NCBI GenBank assembly: GCA_016165875.1
Contig: JABBOT010000001.1
Coordinates: 38,926,252-38,990,251, forward strand
Reading direction: 5' to 3'
Source of the DNA: Acanthopleura granulata
Taxonomy: Eukaryota > Mollusca > Polyplacophora > Chitonida > Chitonidae
DNA length: 64,000 nt
Shown here one piece after another: positions 38,601 to 53,600 of the stretch. The notes below the pieces were generated by a model, which made no database searches, was not told where the DNA came from, and worked only from the letters and a program-made list of their open reading frames with translations. Position numbers and translations under genes: made by a program. How positions within the stretch are numbered: the first letter of the stretch is position 1; every line of letters begins with the position of its first letter.

Positions 38601-41600
38601 ATAACAGCTGTAACGGTTTTCTGTCATGTCACCTCCAAATAAGGGGAAAACTGCATTTTTTTTTCGAAATTTGATCGTAATTTGCGTCCAAAGTATACAT
38701 CGCAAGTGATAAATAAGATCATATTTATGACAAGGGCATCATATTACATCAGGTAGAATAGTTATAATATTTAAACTCAGAAACTTTTGTTCACGTGACA
38801 CTTTCGGTAATCAGTTCATTTCCACAGTTTTCAAGATATGAGAACGATTTTTGTACAGTTAACTTTCCCCAAGGTGTTCTATCTGTATATAAATTATAAA
38901 TTTCAACTCTATCGCTACACCGCACTCTAGAAAATGACATGTCAACGCATTCTATTCATGGCAATATGGCGTCCAAAGTAGGTAAGGTTGCACAACAAAA
39001 ATTGTGGAGAAAAATTTTCCATGTAAAAATGATAAGAAATAGACTGGATTTGAACCTCATAGTGCTAGGACTTGCCTGTAGGGCCTAATAATTTCATGAT
39101 ACTAGGGGAAGAGAGAGAGAGAGAGAGGGAGAAAAGACTAGCTCGATTCAACTGGATTTGTACCTACAAAGACTGCTATATGTAGGTACCATGCATGCCT
39201 CCGTTGAAAACACTCCTTCGGAGAAAGTGGTATGAGCCAAAAGACCTTTGTCCAGTATTTATAACATAGACAGCATGGTCATACCATTTCATCCAAAGGG
39301 GTTTTTTGAAAAATGTCAGGCACCTATCGGCAAGCTAGCAATGTTAACTCCGGCTATGGTGAAAACCAGTGGAAAGAAAATAAACAGATACCAGAGATGG
39401 GCCACACGTAAGGAGAAACTGTGCATTTGATCTACTGCTCCCAGCAGGACAATGTCTGGCCAGCCAAACCATAGTAAAGACTATGATGAAGGGTTTGTTT
39501 TAATGTGAAAATTTTGACAAATGTTTGCTGGTTTCTTAGTAAAAACTTGAAACTATACGATGCACGAAAAAAATTATTGCATATTTGTAATCCTGACATC
39601 ATGGAGCAACAAACAGTGTGTTTGTTTAATCTATATTAAGTAGTATTTAGACGTGACGTAATTTTTACCTAACTTAAAAGGTCAATTACGGACATCCAAT
39701 CCTTGAAAGGGAAAATCGATAATACGAATTATATATTTTGCAGTAGTCTAGGCTTTAACCTAGTTTTGTTGAAATCATACAAAAACTGTAAGAGTAGTAG
39801 CGTTTTAAAGGAAATGTCAACACTAAAAGACAGACGGACAAACAATCATCGAAATGAAAAATCGATATAACGAATTATGTACCTTGATGTAGTTTACACT
39901 TGAACTACGTTTCGTTGAAATCAGACAAAACCTGTAGGAGAAGTAGCGTTTTTGAAAGTGTTAACATTTTCTGGATAAACAGACAGACGGACAATCGAAA
40001 ATTGAAATGGAAAATCGATTCTACGAATTATGTTTCTTGATGTCGTCTTCACTTGACTTAACCTTCGTTCAACTGGGATAAAAACTGTAGGAGGAGTAGC
40101 GTTTTGAAGCAAAAGTTAACAGGCGAAGAACAGACAGACAATCGGGTGGACGCCGGACAACATGCTAATACATGATCTCTTCTGGTCTTCTACACGTAGA
40201 GCTAAAAACCCAAAGAGTAGCGATACCTCCATATTGCACCAACAGGTATGGGTTCAAAGGTCACGATGTTACACGGTGACCACTGTAAGGTAATACAGTT
40301 CTGTTCCAGAGCAGAGCAAAATCCATGGCATTGTCATACACTGTAATCCAACCTTCTATTTGTTTGTCTGAATATTTGCGTCTGTTCACAACGGTGAAAA
40401 CGTGAAAATGTCGCCAAGGTTCAGTAGATTCTCATGAGCTACATGTGCGCGTGGGCGGGAAAGTGCTGGCATGTCAACTAACTTGATGTCAGCATCTGGT
40501 AAAACTGTTTCCTATCATTTTAATGGAGCACATTATCAACATTAACAATGTCATTTAAAGGCTTAAAGATGGTAATTAAGATCTTTCAAGCACCCATGAT
40601 CAATACGAGAATACAATGCAAGTGAGGTATAGTGCATATTACAAGCATAGATTTCATTGATAATCAAGTATCTTGATGTGTTTTTATCCAGTATGCTGGA
40701 TCCAAAATCGAATGCAACATACACACAAAAACTGTTAGCTATTTGATGGAGCTGGCTTTGCAATCCGACAGAAGACGCCATCTTTAATTTACGAATGGGA
40801 AAAACCTTTTCTTCATGTCGCATTCATGGGCTACTGACTTACCTTTCAAATCCTCTGAAATACATATTTCAGGAAGTGAAAATCAGCTTTTGTGATTTTT
40901 TTATATTGTACATTGAAAGGCATTGATCTTAAAACTCATTGATCTACCCTGCCCTGTCGTATAGCAACGACGTCACGGCACAGTGGATGTAACCAATGAC
41001 ATGGTAACGCTGAGACTAGAATCTCCCGCATTTAAAGAGATGAAGCCTCACTGTTATTAGCTAGCTTTATATATCTACGATACCTTCCTATGAACAACAT
41101 ACTACAAGAAATCTCTCTTGAGATCTCGTACAAACAGATTGATGATACGTACTCATTGTTAAGGTAACCTGTCTTTTTCAGGAGAGTTTTGCTGTAGACA
41201 AAGGCCGGGCCTCTAGTGCCTCCCTCCCATAATGTTCCCTTATAGCCTCGAAGAGGGTAGTTGTTTCCTCCCATCCCTGGACGTCCGCCATTCTGTAGAT
41301 TCAGAGCAGTTAAGCTTAGCGCAGACAAGCCTGTTAGGACTTTTTACAATATCCACAAGATAACTCACCAGCACAAGAGCTACTTCTCCGTATTACTAAC
41401 GCCATCTGTTCCTAAGTCTATTAGATTCAAAATTTTCCGCATTATTACTAATAGATTTAAAACTGACGATGTTTTCACCTCCTTACAGCTAACATGATAC
41501 TGTCTCTCATTTAACAATGTACACTTTTCTGCTTTCCTTTAAAGCTCTAGGACCTGCTGAACATGTTTAGATTTTACTGGTAAAATTCGACAAGGGTTTT

Positions 41601-44600
41601 TAAGAAAGGTGTAAAGGTTTATCAATCTTACGTCCGTCGTAAATATGACCACAGCATTGTCCAGAAATCCTTCGGTCTCCAAAGCCTTCATGATCCGACC
41701 AACAGCGTCATCCAAGGCCGTCACCATACCTTTCACAGAAAGCAATGACGAACGGGAGGGGGTGAATGAAGGGGGAAATTTATTTATTTATTTGTTTGTT
41801 TGTTTGTTTATTTATTTGTTTATTTATTTGATTGGTGTATTGCGCCGTACCCAAGAATATTTCTCTTATACGATGGTAACCAGCGTTATGGTGGGAAGAA
41901 ACCTGGCAGATCCCGGGGGAAACCCACGACCATCCGCAAGGTTGCTCTTGGGCCTTCCCACATACTTCCAGAGAAAAAAACCAGCGTCCATGAGCTGGGC
42001 TTGAACTGATGAAGGACACTTAGATCATTACGCTTCCCTGGAGCCCTAACCCATTGGCCACGAAGGCCCAGCCAAGAGAAATAGCGGGCGCGGGAGATAC
42101 ACGGTACGCTGTTCGTTTAAAGCCGCTTAAAGAAGAACTACCGTCCCAGTGAGAACGCGTCTACATAGTGTTAAAATGAATCCATGCTGGTTTGGCCACA
42201 GGAGATATAACAAAAAGGTCTCCACACAAAAGTGACAAAAATAAAAAGAATATGTTCATTATAATACGGAAACTTTTTTGTTGGCGGAGTAACATGTAGT
42301 ACCGCAAGGCACCTCAAAACGTCATATATCCATCCGCGTGTACTATAAATAGGAACAAAATTAGATCTACTTGTATCACCGAGATTAACCAGTTGGGCCT
42401 AACAACTCTGATATTTTTTGTTACATTGGAGAGCTGATGAAACGCAGGCTCTAGTAAGGGTTAAATAATATCACCCGCGCCTTATCCTAACTTTAATTTA
42501 TCCTAAAAGAGGTCAGTTTATCAATAAAAATGGGAAAAGTATCTCGCACTTGAATCCAAAAACCACGTATTGGAATTAGGTCATGTCTACATTGCCTGTT
42601 GTTTGTCCCTATATCAACATAGCGGAATGACGTGCAGGCTGAAACTATAGGCTATACCTTGTTCCATGTAAAGCATCCTGCTTCTTTAAACTGGCATAAA
42701 CTTTCTAAATATCATCCTAGTCCACATCTCCCCCGATAAGTACAACTCCAAGAATAAGCATGTTTACAACATAGATACATCTATAACATACACCAAGGGC
42801 AAAATGTGGGTAAGACACTGACCCAGTTAGCGGAAAAACAAATAAAAAATATAATACAACATTTTAAAGACTGGGTTCGTGACAATATATGTAGCACATA
42901 CAACAATAGTAATAATAAAAGCATTTCCAGCCGTGCAAAGGCAAATGTATTGTCTCAAGTATTATATCTGAGTTCAGTCAACCTACTGTCACCTTCATGC
43001 GAACGAACCAGAGGTTTGCTAATAAGAACATGTCTGTCCAGTCTCATACATGGTTTCATGTCTTTTTATCATGCTTAACGTGGGGTGTCTAACAATTTGG
43101 CTAACGGATAAATGCAGAACAATATGAGGAAAAAAGAGTTTTTCAAATTTCTCAATGCACCACTTCAAAGTATAGTCTGAAAAGTACCAGAAGTACAAGT
43201 ATACAAGACTGTGTCAAGAGAGTAGTATCCAAATCTTCTAATTTACCATACATGTAAGTGCAAAATTTGTGTATCTATGCAACACTTTTTAACTATATGT
43301 GGGTGAAAGAGTATTGAATGAAATTAATTTATACTGTAGTTGTGTGCTGATGGTTGAGACATTCAGTTACTATCAATTAATGCATATATATAAATATTTT
43401 ATCAAATCAATGTATCTGGTACATGTATAATAATACCGAAGATTTATAATTAATATACACTCCTACTTGATTGTAGGAGTATAGTAATATTGAAAATGTC
43501 TGCAAGTGATACATGTATATTTGAAAGCAATAGTATGTTTGCCTGATATCTACTACTGAAGCTATAATCCTGTTCATCAAAGTTTCTTGGGCATGCATGA
43601 TCCTTCAAACTCGTCTTGCACCAGTTCAAGTGTTTGGTGTTCCACTGTATTTTTCACCCCTCTCTTATACTGACCTCTTATCGCTGGACTGAATTTTCAT
43701 AATAACCAGCAGCAGTCGGTGGAAGCATGGAGGTGAAATAGTTTACCTCCACGGTGGAAGTTATCATCAACGTTACGCACACATTTGGTCTTAAACCGTC
43801 CAACCTCCCTCGGCTGTACACTGTATGAGACAAAAGTTTTCTTAATTTCGTCGTGTGAAGATGCACAGGCTTTACTTGCGTGATATTTACAATATATAAC
43901 GCTCATAGAGACCTCATTACTCTGTCAATGACTTTACTTTCGGCTGCCATGTTGGGTGCAAGCGTGGCTCTATTTTGTTTTGGTGGTGTATTTAGCCTTC
44001 AGCGGACTAATATGCAGGGCGGCGCGGCTAATCGATACTTGATATCGGTCGTCAGGCAATAGGAGTTCTCACAATTGTGCCACTGTCACGAGGAGAACTT
44101 TTGATACAATATACGTTGTCAAGTTATCCAACTTTCCCTGACAGTTTTATGGGACGAACTTGAACGATACAGCGAACAGCGTGCGGCCTAAGAGGGATAT
44201 TGGAGATTCAAAGTTGTGGTGTGGTGGGAGAATAGTCGGACTTCCGGACAGATAAACACAAAGTTTCAACGACGGAGCATTCCCTTGCAAAAGAAGCTAT
44301 CGCGATTTGTCATTTATTTCTGGAAGCCACAGACACGAATCTCTTAATGAAGCACTAGACACAACACCCACTCAAATTACAGCACACGGACACTACTCCA
44401 ACAAGAGTTGCCATTATCCTCTTAACGGCGGGTCCATTATCCCAAAACTTCGTGAAGCTTTACTTCGTAACTTTCCGCCAAAAAAATTCACGTTATGGTA
44501 ACGTACAACTCATCCTGTACGAAAAAAGCGAGGAAAAACCACAAGTTTCCCGAAAGTGGTTTCACCAAGTAGAGAGGGCCTGAAGTTGGTTGCTCATCAA

Positions 44601-47600
44601 CATAAAAAACTGACTTCCGCTACAGTATAACCTACCACAATACTTTCTTCGGCGTTTGTTCTTGATGCCAGGGTACATATCTTCATAATGTTTAGGCACC
44701 TTTAACAAAAACACAAACAAAGAAACAAAATGAAACTACCAACAACAAAAAAACCATCGAACAACAATTGTACCACGAAGTCACATAACAAATTTAAAAA
44801 ATAGATTTCTTTACATTTTTATACCTGACATAAACATAAATTTCACGTATAAATTTCACGTGTTTCTGTTACACTGTTTACCTCGATGGGACTGTGCACA
44901 GCTTGGAACGGAAGGTACAGAAACAACGGTGATTGAGAGGCATTGTGGGAAGATATGATCTCCACGGCCCGTCTTTCAAATATGCTCTGGGAAAGAAGAC
45001 TTGCGCATAGTATATTACAATCATTTCAAATCTCATTCTAAATGAGAAGTATTAGGTTACCTTTAAACAAACGGAACAAAAATTTTTTTGTTTGCTAAAT
45101 ATCTTCCTCTGCAGATGGTCACAACACCATAAGATCAGATAACACGTTTGTAAGATACACCACCATTTTGAATGGTTTATTTATTTATTTATTTAATCAT
45201 GTATTTATTTATCTATCTATCTATCTATTTATTTATTTATTTATCTATCTATCTATCTATTTATTTATCTATCTATTTATTTATTTAATTGGTGTTTAAC
45301 GCCGTACTGAAGAAGATTTAAGTTAACGTGGCCAGCATACGGTGGGAAGACATCCGGCAGTGCTCGTAGGAATCCCACAACCACCAGCAGACTTTCCTCA
45401 CCCATTGTGAATGGGTTGAAGTTATGTTAGCTGGCATTTTCATGTAGAAGGTGAGTCAATTTCTGACTAGCATATTTTGCAGAGTGGCGGTACGTTGAAC
45501 AAAATGACGATACTGACAAACCATATATAACCATCCTATTAACCAGAACAAATGCGCTACAGGTACCGTGGAGTATTCATCGCTGCTAACGTTGTACACG
45601 TCTTCGTTGAACCTAAAGTCGTAGCCTCCATCTAAAAAAAAACAACACCATATGCATTGTAGTACGGGAAGAAAACACAAACAATGAAGCCTTGGACGTT
45701 TAACACAGAATTCCTGTGTACCGTTAAAATATGGTCTCTTAGACATACATATGTCTAAAAAAATATGTCTCTTAGACATACATATAATACGCTATTAACA
45801 CTGAGGTTTGATGTTTGTGATAGAGCGTCGTTTTGTCATCGCCGATCATAAACTGTCATATTCCGAGTGCTGCCTCACAGCAAAGCCATTCCGGACAAGT
45901 CAGACATGAAACCCCGCACAGTAATACTGACAAAAAGTCGGTATTTTAGTATACTCTCTTACAGCGCGATTGGCGAGGAAGTACAAAGACGTCCTTGGTC
46001 TGGTTTGACTGTAAGGGCTACACTCACACGCCTGTACGAGGCCAAACCTATAAGTTGTTGCTGAACCATACATATATATATGGTTTTTATTGTCGTTACA
46101 CTCCGTATAGTATCTGAGGACTCCTTTGCTCTTATATGTCATCAGCTTTATTTACTTTTTATATGGATATTTCCCACATATTCCTTTGAGAACTGGTGTT
46201 TTAGAGTGTTTTGAAAATAGGTGCAGGGATTATTGACTTCCACTTGTGGTTTACGGGCGGTATACGAATAACACAAGTGACTCTTAGACTGTGTTTTGCC
46301 ATCGTGTGAACTCGATACATGTACCTGTTGTGTGGATGTAATAGTCCTCTCTACCCTGATAGTACCCCAGGAAGCTATCGAATCCCCGGTACGTGGGCGT
46401 GTAAGTCCAGTTACAAAATCCAAGGTGCCACCTGTAAAAAAGGACAAAATATTACGTATTCTCGAAACGGGCATAAACAGAAACATGAAAATAAAAACAT
46501 GTCGTGAAGTCAAACGCCATGTATTTCCTATGCATACATTATAATACGGTTGCTTTATCTAGATATCCTAAAGCGATGTGCTTGAACACACAAAATCTTG
46601 GCCCAAATATGGTTCGACTCCAGATTCCACTGGTTTGGCTGCCAACTCATCTCGGGAATGATTCCGCTAGTGACTGGTTGTGTTCAGTCCAGAACAACTA
46701 TATTTAGTCTATTAATATTCCAAATGATTGAATTCGACTGGTATATATCTCTCTTGCAAGGTTATACTCTATGGGCAAATTAAATAATGGTTTATCAATG
46801 AGGTGTTTCAAGGGCCCGTTTCACAAATAGGGTGTCAAATGTAGTTGACATGATGACACATACTATAGAGATACGTCTCCTTAGTATAGTTACGTCTGAT
46901 GACATACTATAGACATACGTTGCCTTAGCATAGTTACGTCTGATGAAACATTACACACTCTTCGTCAAAAGGGCCCCGGACACGGAGAATAACATACATG
47001 ATCTCCCTCCAACTTACTTGCCGACCATGTGAGTGGAGTAACCCCGCTCTTTTAATCTCTCAGGCAGAAGAGTGTACGTTGCCGGCAAAAAGTTGGGCTG
47101 TGAGTCTTGGATTACATAATGCTGAGAGAAAAAAAAACAACCTTATTTGTATTGTTCATGGATTGTTGTAAAGACAAAACTGGATTCTCAACAGAATATG
47201 TTTCACAAATACGTATATAAGTATACTGTAATTAATCTGAGACTAAAATAGGAAGGGGGCACACTTTTTGATCCCGTGAGATGTAGCTACTGACTAGTAG
47301 GACCTTGAGCCATTGCCTCACAGCAAAATTTGATTGTAACTCTACATCAGTTTCTATTGTGACGTCATGCTGTGTTTAATGTGACGTCATTGTGATAAGT
47401 CGAGAAACTAACATCTGACGTCAATGAAAAGACGTCATGGTAATGCTGTTTGACGGATCCCCATTGTAGTGCAACGTCTACAGTTGTAGAATGTATCAGT
47501 TTCTATTATAACGTCGTGCTGTCTTCCTTTCCTGGAGCCAGTTTCATGACCCATACTTGAGCTAAGTAAGCCTTAACTACCATGGCAACAGATGTTATAC

Positions 47601-50600
47601 ATATATGAAGTTCACTTAAGTAAGTGCTACTTAGCACTAAGTATGCTTCATGAAACAGGACCCTATTGTCTTCAAATCCCATGACAACGTATGTTGTAGA
47701 GATAGGAAATGCCCTTAGCTAAGTGCTACTTAGCACTAAGTATGCTTCATGAAACAGGAATCTGGCCCCAGTTTCATGAAGCGCACTTAGCTAAGTATTC
47801 CCTTTACTGCCATAACAACGTATGTTGTAGAGATAGGAAGTGCCCTTAGTTAAGTGCTACTTAACACTAAATATGCTTCATGAAACCGGGCCCAGACTCA
47901 TCACAGTGTCGTCACAATGGACATTTGACGTCAATAAAATGTTGTCAAGGTCCTGCTGCCGGGCATTGGAGGGGTCCCATGATATGATATTGGACAGTTG
48001 TAATTTGCAACACAATATCGATGGAGCTGGACAGTCTGGTATATAATAAAAAAAATGTACATAGTTATGTCCCAAACACAGTACATAAAGCTAACGTTAA
48101 ATCTCGCCCGTGTGCGTCCTTCGACGTTTTTCAGAAGGACAGCGCATGACACAATAAGAAGAAAGGAATTAAGAAGTACTATTAAAAAGAAATAAAACAA
48201 CGCTATGTCTCACGATTACCTGCAGACCCACGTGATACGGGTAAACCCCTGTCATAATTGCCGCCCTTGACCTGAAACCACAAAAAGAATAGATGAAGCA
48301 GAACATGTGACTTCTTGGGGCAATCCGTGGAGTAGGGCAGTATAACTGGTTGAGAACACACGTAGGGGTCAGACTGAACCTGGCAATGTGACAGATCTAG
48401 GACTTATATGAGTAATGAGACAGAGGCTGCAGATCTGATTTATTGATGATATATGTTGGGTACACAGCGGATTTGACTCGATAAGGATACATGTAAAAGC
48501 ACAACGGTTGCGTGTGTAAAATATATAGTCTTACCACACGAGGTGGAGGGGGGGGGGCAAAAAGCACATATATCACCATTGCTGGTGAGGATATATGCAC
48601 AGCTGCACATATCGCCCTATAGGTTGAGGATACATACGGTGAACACAAACGCTGCGTACAGGACTCGTTTGGAGATATAATGGTTGCGAAAATGGCATAC
48701 AATCGGTGTACACAAGGGCGGCACAAATGACTAGTTGAAGATACATATGGTGTACATATAGACTGCACAAAGGACTGGTTGAGGATACATACGGTGTACA
48801 CATAGGCTGCACGTAGAAATGACTGAGGGTACATACGATGTACACATAGGCTCCACATAGGACTGGTTGAGGATACATACGATGTACACATAGGCTGCAC
48901 ATAGGATCGGTTGAGGATACATACGGTGTACACATAGGCTGCACATAGGACTGGTTGAGGATAACACCAGAATGGGCCAGATGAGCTAGGTTAGGGGTTA
49001 ACATGGAAGGGTTGTTCCAGCTTACATCATTCCATCCTATGATGAACAGAAATTAAGAAACGAATGATGGTGACGAGTATTCGTATCATGAAAGGAAATT
49101 TTCTTTGCAATAAAATCTCTCTAAGTACCCTAAAAGAGGCAAAATTGGTGTATATAAACCTGGTGACGCACTAACAAGCCGTCTGCAGATTTTTTAAGTA
49201 AGCATCTGGTAGAGAAAACGGAAATTGCTCACAATGTAAAGCTCACAAAATCAAGAAATCTCAGAATCACCCAGAAGGGCAAATGCAATACAAATTTGAC
49301 ACAGTCTGTATCCATACTCTCTAAAACCTACTGTGTTCGAGAGCTGCACATTACTGGGGCGAAAATGCAAATAACCATAATTTTTATCCACCAGCAGTAC
49401 ACAACTTGTGTAATTTGCATAATATATCCAAAATGACGAGTGTATAAGTGATACATAATTAGTCTACCTGTAATACACATACATTGTGGATGTGCGAATT
49501 GGTACACAGTCGTTTTACATGGTGTTATACCTTGGTTTACCTTTAAGTTTGAAGGGCATGTTTACTTGCGTAGTAAACCTGTAAATCTGAGAATTTTATT
49601 CCAGGCTTATAACAGTTATTATAATTTCTTGACACTGTATACAGCTTAGTCACAAGCATTCTCTTATGGTATAGAATTAAATGCTGATTTCTGACATATC
49701 AACATCATTCAAAGTTCATCCCTGCCCTACAAGTAGGCCTATAGGAACAAACCACACTCGAAACTAAAAGAAGACGCCTCAGGTTTCTTTTTAAGTGATC
49801 TTCGCAAACCCCTGCACCTAACCAAGTTGAACCCTACAGTTGTGCTTTTCTACAAATGTTTTCATTTCCTGATGCAGTAAACTGCCGAAAAGGACAAACT
49901 CTTACACCGACAACGTATGCTCATCAAGGACTGGTGTAACATTCTTCCGAGACTGGTCAACTTTGATTACAAAACCATCAGGAAGGTCAGAGGTTCTTGG
50001 AAATTGGGTGTTGTCGGAAATAGGATGATCAGGGAAGTCGAACGTTGTGGACCTCGGACGAGAATGCTCGTGCAAAAATTATTACCTTTTCCTGTGCGCT
50101 TTTCACATATGATTACCTGCGTTAAGTCATTGCCGGTGTTTTTGTCTCTATAGCTCAAAAAAGCTCCGTAGCACTCACAATGGCTTCCAATGAAAACACA
50201 ATTTCCATGTGAAAAAATTATTTTAGTCATATTTCTTTTTTTTCTGAAACTTTTGTTTACTATTTGGTGGACCATCGTACCAAATAAGAAAAAAAGATGA
50301 AATAAAATTGCAGGACACTAATAAGCCAACGTAGCTCTCCTGAATTGTTTTAATGTGATCTAAAAAGGTGCGTGAGATAATGGAGACGGAGTACTGGAGA
50401 TGCTATGGATAACAACTTCATTCATGCGATTCATAGGCGATGTTTCCATGCACGTATCAGCAGCGCTGTCAGTCGCAAATAATAATTGAATTTGCTATCC
50501 AGAGAATCTCCAATACTTCTTACTGATATATGTTCTTAATGGGTTCGTTTGCTGCGGCTGTTACACTAGAAAATTTGTAACATAGGTAATTGTAATAAAA

Positions 50601-53600
50601 TAAAGTTAATTATGTATAAACTATCGCCGTTTAATGTCACGTCTTCATTACTTTCAACTCTTTTACATATATTCACACTTTGTAAGCAGACGTCTGACGT
50701 AAAAAATAGCCTCCGGTGCCATTCCATGGATATTGTGGAAGTAGGCCTGTTAAATAAAAAAGGGTTTATACATTTACACTTTCTGTCCAGTATTGTATAT
50801 GTTGTCGTTTTTCAATATTCATCCACTGTCGGGCATTTATAGCAGGCAAGATCCATGAAAACATACATTCCGATGATAGGCCTTCTGGAATATGAAGTGT
50901 GTACATAAAAAACGCTAAAAACAGCCTTACTATTTATGTACTAATTTCACAAAGAACATCCTCCTAAAACTGTATTCCCTAATTTTCGTTGACCCAAATG
51001 ACACATACTGTCAAATAACTAGATGCCTGACCAATGTCATCAGGGGTTGATCATCATTTTCTCAAAATAAATCAGCTGGAATGCACGTACTAGCGTCCTA
51101 TCGCCATAGAAACAGGGTGTGGGTGGCACTTGCTCATTGAATGTAGCCACAAGTAATGGACTTTTTTAACCATTATTTGTCATAGTTTATACCTGCAAAA
51201 TTACCTGGCAGTGCTTCAACAGACTTCAGAGATACAGGCAATCCCTACCCGTCCCCACCATTTTCTGTGCGCCTGAATCTTGGATAAAAAATGAAATTAG
51301 TGTTTTTATACCTACACACGCGCCAGCGGAGTTATTTACACTGTAACCTATACACATACTTCCTATGCCGGATCGAGGTTGAACTAGACTCGTAATGATT
51401 TGGTGGCCATTTTGATAAATTATCAACAGGCCGTTTCAACTACAGCTTTGAAGTCTTTACTTTCATAAAACTGGGTTTCGCCAAACTGAAGAATAGAGAT
51501 CTAGATGGTGGTCATATCCAATGCAAGAACGGCCATCTGAACGAATTCTAAGAACACCTGTTTACTTTTGCCTATACCAGTGATGAAAATTCAATATACA
51601 TTGGTGTGCACGTGTCGAAGTTAATATTCTTTCTGATGCGTGGAATTCGTAAAGCTCAGTTTGAGAAAGTGTTTGCTATCAGTGTGTTACAGAATAGTAA
51701 CGGGGAAACTCGTAAAACTGCCTCCCATCTTTAGTAAAGGGGCCAAAAGCCGTATGTTCCTTTGTTCTTTCTTGGATTACGTCATATATCAAGGAGTCTG
51801 TGTGCACAGAAAGCGCTTAGGTAGTACATAAACATGGCTGCGTCACACCTGAAACGAGGTATTTTTCTGGCACTGGCACTCCTTTGTGTAACCCGTCAGA
51901 GTATACCAATACAATTGGGAACTTTCAGGTCAATTTTGATGAAAGTAACTCTGTTGCAGCATCACAACACCTCACATGAGTTACAACAGAGGTTTATATC
52001 GGGGATGTGTTTAGAGACATGAAACTGTAAACCTTGGGGCTGTTTTTTTTTAGGACTTGGGAAACATGCAGTCTGGAAACAAGTTAAAACCAGGTGACAC
52101 ATAGATTCGTTTCAATCTATGGCCCATGGCACCTGATCTGAACTGTGCAATAGTGATACCGTTCGGTAGATATTATTGAAGATCCATTAAATGGTTTCGT
52201 TACAGAGAGAGACACTCCATTGAATGCATACTCTTCATACCTGACACAAACCTCTAGTTCCGGGTCATACACCTGTCAGATGAAATATACCTCCTTAGTT
52301 CTTTGGTGGTTTGTGTTATTCATCGTTTTTGGAAACTGGTCTTGCGATTTTTGACCCGGAGCACTGATTTTTATTGACGGCCGGTATACGAATGTCGGTT
52401 TCGACGCCTAGGTTGCAAGTTTGTGCACTCAACTACCCCTTCGATCATAGTTACTTATCGGGGCCAATTCAGAGACAGTCTTAGGGTGCGGGTTACATAA
52501 ATTATATTTATTTTATTAAATAAATTACATATTGTTATTAAATAAATTTATTCATTTATCAATTGATTCATTTATTTATTTGGTTTTTACGAAATACTCA
52601 ACAATATTTCAGTTATACGACGGCGGCCAGCATTGACAAACACACGATCATCCGCAGGTTGCAGGCAGGCTGGTGGTCGGCCAGCCAATGGTTTTGAACT
52701 TTGTGTTAATGCATTCAATACGTATTTGTTTTAATACTGACAATATTTCACATCTACAACACCGGTCTGCTTGGGTTACAGGCGGCTTAGTGCTCTGAGA
52801 AACACACCGCGGATTCCGGACTCCTGAGCATGTCATGGCTAGGCAATTATATGGTACACGATATTTAACGAGGATTACCATATATATATAGTAGGAGGCG
52901 TCAACCCAGATACGGTACCGCGTATAAATCGAGCTACCGGTAAATATCGTTTGACTTTATACTGAGTACAAACCTCCATTTCCGGGTCAAACGCTTGCAT
53001 GATGAAATACGCCTTTCTGATAAAGGTACTAATTCATACAGACGGTCCATAATACACGAGCCGCATGGATCATTTTAACATATCCATATGCTAAGAAAGA
53101 ATCATTGAAATGAAGAAAACAATTCATTCGCCTGCAGAATCGGAGATGTGTGCTTAGGGATTGTTCTTTTTTTTGCAAGGAGTAGACCTACATGTAGCAA
53201 GGCACAATGTGCACGTCTTCGTCAGGTGTGTTCTTGCTAACGCTGTGAGAAAACGACAACGTAAAAGCTAAAATAGTAAATCAGGACAAAAGACAGTCAC
53301 TTGATTCACGTTCGGTTAAATTCTGTGACATTTTGCCACCGAATCTGGTGCGCGATTTTCTTCATCCTTCAAATGTCGTCATATATTTTCCTAGCATAAA
53401 TAGGAAGATCGTGATAAGGAAACGGGACTCATCCAATGCGTTATAAAGTTCACCACAACTAAAGAAAAGCTCAAGTTGCTTCTAATGTTGTTTTAATCAA
53501 TACTGAATATTTTCCGGACAGAAAAATTATTTACTTACATATTATATATGGTATACATATATATATATATTAATTAAACAAATAAATAATATGACTTGAG

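Noticed and set aside
45456..45779. 107-codon minus frame as an independent gene
   Set aside because: Its central part is sulfatase gene A exon 6 read through into introns.
48590..48962. Possible CRISPR-like array
   Set aside because: Units are contiguous with no spacers, in an animal gene intron.
48397..48967. Long Cys- and Tyr-rich open frames on the minus strand
   Set aside because: They come from the 44 bp repeat, which is open in three frames; only the part before 48925 is real exon 2 coding sequence.
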